Shown here piece after piece: positions 56,720 through 64,000 of a stretch of 64,000 nt of DNA (position 1 is the stretch's first letter; each line of letters starts with the position of its first letter). The notes under the pieces are model-generated. The model was not told the origin of the DNA, did not search any database, and saw only the letters and a program-made list of their open reading frames with translations. Source of the stretch: Pomphorhynchus laevis (lineage: Eukaryota; Acanthocephala; Palaeacanthocephala; Echinorhynchida; Pomphorhynchidae); contig WNNJ02000808.1 in the NCBI GenBank assembly GCA_012934845.2, forward strand, positions 124,001 to 188,000, in the 5' to 3' direction. The position numbers and the translations under genes are program-made.

Positions 56720-58546
56720 TCATTCAACTCTAAGACTCTCTGGCATACTTTTAACTCAATCCTGGCTCGTTCCTCTACACCGTGCAACATCAATGCTAAT
56801 GATTATTCGTCATTTCTCCAGACTAAAGTATCCACGCTGCTCTCTCACACCCCGGTCTCCATCCTATCCCACTCTGCCCAGTCTACTCTCATCCTTCCGG
56901 AACTCTTTCATCTTCTCCCTGTCTCACCTACAGAAGTATCATCTGTCCTCATGTCCTTGCCCAACAAAACCTCACCTGCCGATCCCCTGCCTACCCACAT
57001 ATTAAAATCTATATGCTCATCGATATCCCCATTTCTCACAACCTTGTTTAACTCGTCCATCCGCAGTCGTATCTTCCCTTCACACTGGAAATCCGCAATC
57101 GTTCGTCCCCTCCTTAAGAAACAATCGCTCGACCCCTCCCTTCCTTCTAGCTATCGCCCCATTTCACTACTCCCTACTCTTTCAAAGCTCTTAGAACGCC
57201 TCATCTTAATACAAATCAACGCTTATCTCTCCTCATCCAATCTGTACCCTCCTTTCCAATCCGCTTTCCGCTCTAATCACTCGACAGAAATCGCATGCAT
57301 AAAAGTGTACAACGACTTACTCATTTCTCGAGACAAGGCTCTATATAGTGTTCTCATCTCCCTCGACCTCTCCTCCGCATTCGACATTGTCGACCACTCC
57401 GTCCTCCTTTCTCGCCTTCGTTATGATTACGGCTTTTCTTCCTCCTCCGTAGCATGGTTCGCCTCATATCTATCCGACCGTTCCTTTCGCGTCTGTTCTA
57501 ATTCATCATCCTCCCCTCCCATCCCTATTTTTTGCGGGGTCCCACAAGGTTCAGTCCTAGGTCCCCTGCTTTTCTCTCTTTTGCTTGGCGATCTCTCTCC
57601 ATTTATCAAACCTTACTCCTTTAACGTCATGCAATACGCCGATGACATTCTAATCTATGCTCATGCACCCGCACATCGCATACACGATATCGGCATTTCT
57701 GCCTCCAACTGTCTTTCTTCTATCTACAAACGTCTCTCCAATCTCCATCTCGTTCTAAACCCCGAAAAGTCCAAAATAATGTGGATCCTTCCCCGTAAAC
57801 CAAACATATCTCCTCCCATTGTATCTTTTGCCTCATCGATCATCCCTATAGTCCACAATCTCACTTTCTTAGGCTTCCATTTCGATGATCACCTTTCCCT
57901 TAAACCCTTCGTCCGTGACAAGGTCCGCTCGTCTAACTTAATTCTCCGTGACATCCGCCGTATCCGCCCCCTTATCGACTTCCGTTCTTGTATGTCTCTT
58001 CTTTCATCGCTTCTTTTCCCTAAAATCGATTACTGCCTTAGCCTTTTCGCCAATTCTCCAAAATCCATCATCCTACCCCTACAACGAATAATCAACACCG
58101 CCGTTCGAGTGCTCTTTCGTCTCCGTCGCTTCGACCACACATCCACATATTTTGCCCAACTCTCCTGGCCCACCATCCACATCCGCATCAAACTCCGCCT
58201 TCTTCTCGTTACTTTTCGTCTCATCGCTGTCGGCTCCCCATCGTTCATCAACCTTCCTTTCTTAGACGATACTCGCCCCACCTCGCTATCGCTTCGTTCC
58301 TGTCATACCCTCTTACTCCACGTTCCTAATTACTCCAACAACTACGGTCTCCGATCCTTCCTCGTCGCCGCCTCACTCGCCTGGAATCAACTCCCTCTCG
58401 ACGTCCGCCGCGCTCCCTCCTTTATCACATTCAAACACCTCCTCCGTTCACACCTTCTCGACACCTGATTCACAGTCTTGTTTTGTTGTGGTCATGTAAG
58501 CGTGCGCTGGCACGCATTTGCCACTTTAGAATAAATCCTTTTTTTA
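56720..58546 (+). mobile_element. L2/CR1-like LINE alpha, young 5'-truncated copy with an open RT frame
   Basis: It starts in the linker before RT (CTCTAAGACTCTCTGGCATA) and runs to the complete 3' end (hairpin GCGTGCGCTGGCACGC at 58500-58515, then AATAAATCC and a T-rich stretch). It lacks ORF1 and the endonuclease, so it cannot move by itself. Little-decayed sequence makes it the best consensus source for alpha in this window. A second alpha copy in opposite orientation starts within about 15 bp of its end. Confidence 0.92.
56951..58468 (+). CDS. LINE reverse transcriptase, 505-residue open frame
   Basis: Uninterrupted frame covering RT fingers, palm, thumb and the family C-terminal domain. 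Visible motifs: SSYRPISLLPTLSKLLERL (~residues 73-91), AFRSNHSTEIACIKVYND (~113-130), SLDLSSAFDIVDHSVLLSRL (~144-163), CGVPQGSVLGPLLFSLLLGD (~194-213), NVMQYADDILIYAHA (~223-237, catalytic YADD), LNPEKSKIMWILPRK (~269-283) and GFHFDDHLSLKP (~307). The C-terminal block RRFDHTSTYFAQL ... GLRSFLVAASLAWNQLPLD ... HLLRSHLLDT is typical of L2/CR1-group LINEs. The first Met falls inside the element ORF2, because the upstream part was lost by 5' truncation. The protein is therefore a fragment of a longer EN-RT polyprotein, but the RT itself looks intact. Confidence 0.9.
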   Translation: MSLPNKTSPADPLPTHILKSICSSISPFLTTLFNSSIRSRIFPSHWKSAIVRPLLKKQSLDPSLPSSYRPISLLPTLSKLLERLILIQINAYLSSSNLYPPFQSAFRSNHSTEIACIKVYNDLLISRDKALYSVLISLDLSSAFDIVDHSVLLSRLRYDYGFSSSSVAWFASYLSDRSFRVCSNSSSSPPIPIFCGVPQGSVLGPLLFSLLLGDLSPFIKPYSFNVMQYADDILIYAHAPAHRIHDIGISASNCLSSIYKRLSNLHLVLNPEKSKIMWILPRKPNISPPIVSFASSIIPIVHNLTFLGFHFDDHLSLKPFVRDKVRSSNLILRDIRRIRPLIDFRSCMSLLSSLLFPKIDYCLSLFANSPKSIILPLQRIINTAVRVLFRLRRFDHTSTYFAQLSWPTIHIRIKLRLLLVTFRLIAVGSPSFINLPFLDDTRPTSLSLRSCHTLLLHVPNYSNNYGLRSFLVAASLAWNQLPLDVRRAPSFITFKHLLRSHLLDT

Positions 58547-58561
58547 AGGTAAAAACATATG

Positions 58562-60606
58562 AAATATTTGAACGTGATCGAGCAGGAAGCGCGGCAGACG
58601 TCGATAAGGAGTTGATTCCATGCGAGTGGCGCGGCGATGAGGAAGAATCGGAGACCGTAGTTGTTAGAGTAATTGGGAACGTGGAGTAAGAGGGAATGAC
58701 GAGAACGCAGCTATAGAGAGAGGTGGGGCGAGTGTCGTCTAAGAAAGGAAGGTTGATGAACGATGGGGAGCCGACAGCGATGAAACGAAAAGTTGAGAGA
58801 ATAAGGCGGAGTTGGATGTGGATGTGGATGATGGGCCCTGCGAGTTGGGCGAGATGTATGGATGTGTGGTCGAAGCGAAGGAGACGTATGATCACTCGAA
58901 CGGCGTAGTTGATCATGCGTTGTAGAGGTAGAATAATGGATTTTGGGAAATTGACAAAAAGATGATGAAGAAATCGATTTAAGTAAAGATAATCGATGAA
59001 AGAAGATACATACAGAAACGGAAGTCGATAAGGGGTCATATAAGGCGGGTGTCGCGGATAATTAAGTTAGACGAGTGGACATTGTCACTGACGAAGATAA
59101 AGGAAAAGGTGATCATCGAAATGGAAGCCTAAAAAAGTGAGATTATGAACTATGGGGATGACTGATGAGGCAAAAGATAAAGAGAGAGGAAATATGTTAG
59201 GTTGACGGGAGAGGATCCACATTATTTTGGACTCTTTGGGGTTTGGAAGAGATGAAGATGGAAACGACGTTTGTAGATAGCAGAAATTGCGATTTCGTGT
59301 ATGCGATGGGCGGGTGCATGAAATAGATGAGTATGTCATCGGCGTATTGCATGACGTTAAAGTAGTAAGGTTTGGTAAAATGAGAGAGATCGCCAAGCAG
59401 AAGAGAGAAAATCAGAGGACCTAGGACTGAATGTGGGACCCCGCAGAAAATAGGAATGGGAAGGGATCATGATGAATTAAAACAGACGCGAAGGGAACGG
59501 TCGGATAGATATGAATCAAACCATGCTATGGGAAAGGAAGAAAAGCCGTGATCATAACGAAGGCGATAAGGGAGGATGGACTGGTTGACGATGTCGAAGG
59601 CAGAGGAAAGGTCGAGGGAGATGAGAACACTATATAAAACCTTGTCTCGAGAAATAAGTTGGTTGTTGTAAACTTTCATTCAGGAAATTTCGGTAGAGTG
59701 ATTAGAGCGAAAAGCGGATTGGAAAGGAGGGTACAGAATGGATTAAGAGAGATAAACGTTGATCTGTATTATGATGAGACGTTCTAAGCGCTTAAATAGA
59801 GCAGGGAGGAGTGAAATAAAGCGATATCTAGATGGGAAGGGGTTGAGCGATTGTTTCTTAAGGAGTTGACGAGCGATACAGATTTACAGTGTAAAATCAA
59901 TATACGAATGCGGATGTATGAGTTAAACAATGTGGTGAGAAAATGTAATATCGACGAGCATATGGACTAAATTATGGGGGTAGGTAAAGGATTGGCAAGT
60001 GAAGTTTTGTTGAGTAAAGACATATGAGACTTTGGCAAGTGAAACAGGGAGAAGATGAAAGAGTGACTAGAGGATTAGGCTAGGCGGGGGAGAGTGGGGT
60101 GCGATAAAGACAGGGTGTGAGAGATAGCAACGTGGATACTTTGGTCTAAGTAATGACGAATAGTCATAGGGATTTATGTTGCAAGATGAAGAGGAGCGAG
60201 CAAGGATTGGATTAAAAGTATGGCAGTGAGACTTAGAGTTGAACAAAATGATGAGTTTTTATTGCCAGAAGGAGTTGCATTGAGATGAGACCGTCGAAGA
60301 GCAAGATAGGAATCACGAGGAGAGGCAGAGAGCGAACATATATTATGTCTGAGATAGCGGTGATAGACTCGAAAAGGATGACGGAGTCGACTCTTTGAGA
60401 GTAGGCATTGGATGTCAAACCATGGGGCAGGGTGCAAGCGATAGTGCGGAGAACGCTTGAAAGGCAAAAGACGATCGTGAGTGGATATGTGTTCAGAGTC
60501 GAAAAGAAAGGCGAGATCGTGAGGAGAGGAATATGTTATTGTGGTATAGGATATATACGATTTGAGTAAGGCAGAGTGGAGAAGGGAGATGTCAAGATTT
60601 ATCTAA
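58562..60606 (-). mobile_element. L2/CR1-like LINE alpha, decayed copy facing the previous one
   Basis: Minus-strand copy from the linker region (right end 60606, at the block seen at 48255 in the other copy) to about 100 bp short of the element 3' end (left end 58562). Motifs: KRRLRHxFRVY-type region near 60390, SLDLSSAFDIVNQS (59610), FHFDDHLF near 59110 and LTTTVSDSSSSPRH-type shifted C-terminus. Frames are broken in several places. The 3' hairpin is missing. Confidence 0.88.
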
Positions 60607-61129
60607 GGTCGACGTAGGATTGTCGGTGTGTGGTGAGGTGTGGTACTGGAGATAAGAATTGCATATCGTAATGTTATAATCACATAGGGAAAATCGATTA
60701 CGAGTGAGACAAAAGTTCTTGGACAGGATTTTGGCAATGGAAAGAGAAGAAACCGATTTTTGCTCCCTATCAACCAGAAAATTGATTGACAACGATACTC
60801 TCTTGTAGTTGCTAAGTGGTTGCAAAAGTCTCTTTTGATTAACATAAGTCAAGGAACGTATGGCAGCAAAGAACTGATGTTTCTTTTGACGTTTAAGAGA
60901 AGTCACCCTGTTGCGAATGGTAGTATAAAATCTGAAGGATCCGAGCCCACTAACGCGATTTGTTCCAAGGCTTTTAAAATATTCGGTGTTGTTATCAGGA
61001 GATGTTTTTCCATCTCACAGTAGAAAACTTTCCATTCCTGTTCAACTCTTCTGTTAAAACCAATTATGTTATGCTCCGAAGTGTCGTCTCCAATAAAAAA
61101 GAAAGGAAGATATTCAGATAGAGAGTGTT
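60607..61129. other. Unassigned segment with a 104-residue minus frame
   Basis: Minus frame 60906-60592 (basic, e.g. VTSLKRQKKHQFFAAIRSL, no known motif) sits between two LINEs. It could be the linker region of another LINE, whose RT C-terminus follows at 61130 but on the other strand. No function assigned. Confidence 0.4.
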
Positions 61130-61470
61130 CAGAAAAGCAACCAAATGTGTTTCAGGTTTACTTGATCTCCCTTACCATGACCACTTATCGCTATTAAATA
61201 TAAAGTTTATGTATCTTAAACGAAGAGTGAAGGATCTTGTCACATAGCAGGCTGTTAATCATCCTACAAGTTCAATTCATTTTATGTTCCCTTTGCGGAC
61301 GGAAGCTCGTACGCGAGGACATAAATTCACTATTAATCGGGTTAGCAGGCGATTAAAAGGGCTCAACAGCCTGGTGGACAGAGTTACCAAGGAATGGAAT
61401 AACCTTCCAATGGAAATAGTGCGGACCAACTTAAAACTAATGTTTATGAATAAGGTAATGTGAATCTCAA
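61130..61470 (+). mobile_element. CR1/Jockey-type LINE C-terminal fragment
   Basis: Plus frame reads FRKATKCVSGLLDLPYHDHL, YLKRRVKDLV, EARTRGHKFTINRVSRRLKG and VDRVTKEWNNLPMEIV. This is the post-RT block QRRATKxxxGLxxLxYxxRL, RTRGHxxK, NRVxxxWNxLPxxVV of CR1/Jockey-type LINEs. It has one in-frame TAG near 61245. About 340 bp remain. Confidence 0.8.
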
Positions 61471-61539
61471 CCCTTCATGTTTCAGTTTCTCTGTCTTCGT
61501 TTGTGCTTTGTTGTAATTTGTAATGATAATAATACAATA

Positions 61540-62833
61540 ATTTATTTAACGTGGCAAATGCGTGCAAAATGCACGCTTACATGACCACTAACAAACAAAA
61601 AAAGAACATCAAAAGTCACAGATAATTAGTTAATTGTTGAAATGGAATTGGATTTGGCGTTTGAAGTACGGCATAGATGTTGATTGGCGGATATGAATAG
61701 GCAGTTGATTCCACAAGAGAGGAGCAGCCACAACGAAGGAGCGGAAGCCAAAAGAGGTAGAGTAGTTTGGGACATGTAAAAGAAGGGAATTACGGGAACG
61801 CAGAGCACAATACACAGTACGAGAATTGTCGAGAAAAGGATGGTTGAGAAATAAAGGGGAATGAGAAGTTATAAGGCGAAAAGCAATGATAAGAAGACGA
61901 ATTTGAACACAACAATAAATGGTAGGCCAATCAAGAGAAACAAGATAGTGGGATGTATGATCAAAACGACGAAGACGGAGGAGAACTCGGACGGCAGCGT
62001 TGATGATGCGTTGTAAAGGAAGAAGAGTGAATTTAGGTGATTTGGAAAATAGACTAAGACGGTAATCAAGTATTGAGAAAAGAAGAGAAGATATGAGAGT
62101 CATACAAGAAGGGAAATCGATCAATCTACGAACTTGACGGAGATTGCAGAGTATCAAGGTAGATGAGCGTACTTTATCACTAAGGAAAGGTTTAAGTGAA
62201 AGTCGGTTGTCGAAATGAAAGCCTAGGAAAACGAGATTATCAACGATAGGAAGAATTGTAGAATTTAGTGATACGGAAGGAGGTTCTACGCCGAAGCTTC
62301 GAGGTAGGATCCACATAATTTTAGATTTATCAGGATTCAGAGAAAGGTGAAGGGAAGAAAGATGGTTGGAAATTGAGACAAGACAGCTGGAAACAGAAAC
62401 ACTAAGATCATGAATACGATAAGCAGGTGCGTGAGCATAGATGATAATGTCATCAGCATATTGCATAACATGGAAGTTAAATTTATGAGAAATCGAAGAC
62501 AAGTCACCGAGAAGAGAGAAAAGCATAGGGCCTAATACGGAGCCTTGTGGAACACCGGTCGGGATGGATGAAGGATGGGAGAGAGAAGAGTTAGAGAAGA
62601 CGCGAAATATACGGTTTGACAGATATGAAGAAAACCATGATACAGTGGGTAAAGAGAAGCCATAATCATGACGAAGGCGATGGAGAAGAATCGAGTGATC
62701 GACGATGTCAAAAGCAGACGATAGATCAAGAGAAACTATGACACTACATAATTTATGATCGCGCGAGATGAGTAAGTCATTATAAACTTGAAGACAGGCA
62801 ATTTCAGTAGAGTGATTAGAGCGAAAAGCGGAT
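61540..62833 (-). mobile_element. L2/CR1-like LINE beta, 5'-truncated copy with open frame
   Basis: It runs from the HSTEIA block (right end 62833) to the beta 3' terminus, with hairpin GCGTGCATTTTGCACGC complement at 61559-61575 and a TTATTATCATTA-type tail. Same subfamily as 4105-8258 but far less decayed. Truncated inside RT, hence not autonomous. Confidence 0.9.
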
Positions 62834-62856
62834 AATTTATGATACCGTATGAGCAC
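61630..62856 (-). CDS. LINE beta reverse transcriptase, 408-residue open frame
   Basis: Open from just before the element border to the natural C-terminus; the first ~9 codons (MLIRYHKLS) come from flanking DNA. Motifs: AFRSNHSTEIACLQVYNDLL, SLDLSSAFDIVDHSILLHRL, TGVPQGSVLGPMLFSLLGDL, VMQYADDIIIYAHAP with intact YADD, LNPDKSKIMWILPR and FHFDNRLSLKPF, and the C-terminal block GFRSFVVAAPLLWNQLPIH. Compared with alpha one Leu is missing after GPMLFSLL. RT fingers are lost by truncation, so activity is not expected. Confidence 0.88.
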   Translation of the reverse strand: MLIRYHKLSAFRSNHSTEIACLQVYNDLLISRDHKLCSVIVSLDLSSAFDIVDHSILLHRLRHDYGFSLPTVSWFSSYLSNRIFRVFSNSSLSHPSSIPTGVPQGSVLGPMLFSLLGDLSSISHKFNFHVMQYADDIIIYAHAPAYRIHDLSVSVSSCLVSISNHLSSLHLSLNPDKSKIMWILPRSFGVEPPSVSLNSTILPIVDNLVFLGFHFDNRLSLKPFLSDKVRSSTLILCNLRQVRRLIDFPSCMTLISSLLFSILDYRLSLFSKSPKFTLLPLQRIINAAVRVLLRLRRFDHTSHYLVSLDWPTIYCCVQIRLLIIAFRLITSHSPLFLNHPFLDNSRTVYCALRSRNSLLLHVPNYSTSFGFRSFVVAAPLLWNQLPIHIRQSTSMPYFKRQIQFHFNN

Positions 62857-62929
62857 TAGCTCCTAGGTGGTCTAAGAATAAAAACACTAATATATAATGG
62901 GGAAGATAGAATCAGCGATAAGAGTACTG

Positions 62930-64000
62930 CAATTTTGAAAGCCGTGTTCTTTGAATGCGTCGAAAGTCACGGAGGAGTCAATTACAAAAGTCAATTTTTT
63001 TGTCGAACAAAAGAGAATAAGAAAGTTGGTTTTCGAAGTGAAAATTAAAAAAGGATAAGTTGTCAATAGCTGGAAGCGGTACGGAATTCAAAAGTATCCG
63101 CAATGGATTTGAATTAACATGACGCAGTATGATCCATATGACTTTTGATTTATCAGGTTTAAGGAACATGTGAATCAATGAAAGGTTCTACGAAATAGAT
63201 ATGAGGCAGTTTGTTGTGATTAAGGAAATGTCTTGAATGTGCTCTAAAGTGAGGGAGTCTAAAATAATGTCGTCGGCGTACTGATTACGTGGAAGTATGA
63301 TAGGTCACAAAGAAGTGATGTGAAAAGAAACCAACCGAGTACAAATCATTGTGGGACATAACGAAGAAGTGATGAATGTGAGTAGACGTTACAGTAGGCG
63401 GAAAAATGCCCTTATATATACAAATCAATATATATGTACATATATCAATATATAAAAAATCAATATATATACAAATATATACAAATCAACAATATTAAAT
63501 ATAGATGAAAAATCAATAGAGATAAAACCGCTACATAGCGAGCTACCATGTAAAAAGGCCATTGAAAATGCTTTTGCATCAGATTTAGGTTAAGTAAAAT
63601 GGACAAAAAGCAAACTTAAATGGGGGAACATTTTATATGAGATAATATAGTTATTTACTTGATTCAGTGCAAGACGTTTAAGAAGCTTAGATCTTGTTGG
63701 GATGTAATATATAGGACTATGATGCGAGAATGGAAGAGTCGATGAGCGGGTTTTTTAGAAGAGGACGGACGATAGCGTTTTTCCAGTCAATAGGAAAAAT
63801 ACATTTATGTATTAAGGTGGTGGAGGACAGCACATGCTTGAAATATCTTATATAAACTCGAAAGTAGTGGTAAAGGTTTCGTTTTAAAAGTCGACATTCG
63901 ACATCAAACCAATATGCTTAATGATACTGATTGAAAACAAAAGACTGCCGAGACAACATGCGATCAAGAGTGGTGGAAAATTGAGAATTCTGTAATTTTG
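62930..64000 (-). mobile_element. Decayed L2/CR1-like LINE, third subfamily (gamma-like), cut by window edge
   Basis: Minus frame 63178-62978 carries FLKPDKSKVIWIILR and LPAIDNLSFFNFHFENQLS, the block after YADD. Further right (63770) the complement of KNAIVRPLLKK is readable, and near 63880 the linker before RT. 63415-63490 is an internal ATATATACAAATCA simple repeat. Too broken for a frame. Confidence 0.75.

Overview
The window looks like AT-rich nuclear DNA of an arthropod, most likely an insect. It holds two intron-split animal genes, introns as short as 44-56 nt, and a dense load of retroelements without LTRs. I see no bacterial operons, tRNA, rRNA or CRISPR. Species and order cannot be told from the sequence alone.

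Host genes. On the plus strand (18745-27662) lies an 11-exon gene for an ERp44-like ER-resident thioredoxin-family protein, with a spliced signal peptide, a WCRFT active-site motif and a C-terminal KDEL. On the minus strand (51952 down to 29753) lies a WDR18/Ipi3-like WD40 gene stretched over 22 kb. The two genes converge, with about 2.1 kb between their stop codons. Both mix tiny introns with very long introns full of repeats. Both also contain a frame problem that I could not resolve: ERp44 exon 9 and its exon 7/8 junction, and the first junction of WDR18. Either the genes are decaying or diverged, or the assembly has small indels.

Retroelements. 1-2240 and 13770-17950 hold I/Jockey-type LINEs. 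The second is nearly whole: a gag-like ORF1 with zinc knuckles, and an EN+RT ORF2 with one frameshift. An L2/CR1-like LINE group, in at least three subfamilies called alpha, beta and gamma here, supplies most of 4105-8258, 9280-9784, 11786-13055, 21089-24008, 45463-51454 and 56641-64000. One alpha copy (56720-58546) keeps a 505-residue open RT frame, and one beta copy (61540-62833) a 408-residue frame. Alpha and beta copies end in the same kind of short 3' hairpin. Other remnants are a Penelope-like element inside the last WDR18 intron (30720-31790), CR1-type 3' ends (52525-53345, 61130-61470), RT scraps (28040-28330, 56290-56632), and two separated pieces of an RT family with a nuclease-like C-terminus (8420-9160 and 55625-56150).

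Structured repeats. These include a ~126-bp satellite (3450-4086), a ~200-bp foldback family (19186, 19911, 20220 and 36205), a ~280-bp near-palindromic element (39420-39704), a 16-bp minisatellite (46133-46400), an 18-bp ATCGAT array (55229-55370), and a ~36-bp array in which every unit is a hairpin (56147-56285). A 2.57-kb inversion bounded by 9-bp inverted repeats lies in ERp44 intron 5 and splits one LINE copy into two facing halves. The remaining sequence is AT-rich intron and intergenic DNA with no recognisable genes.
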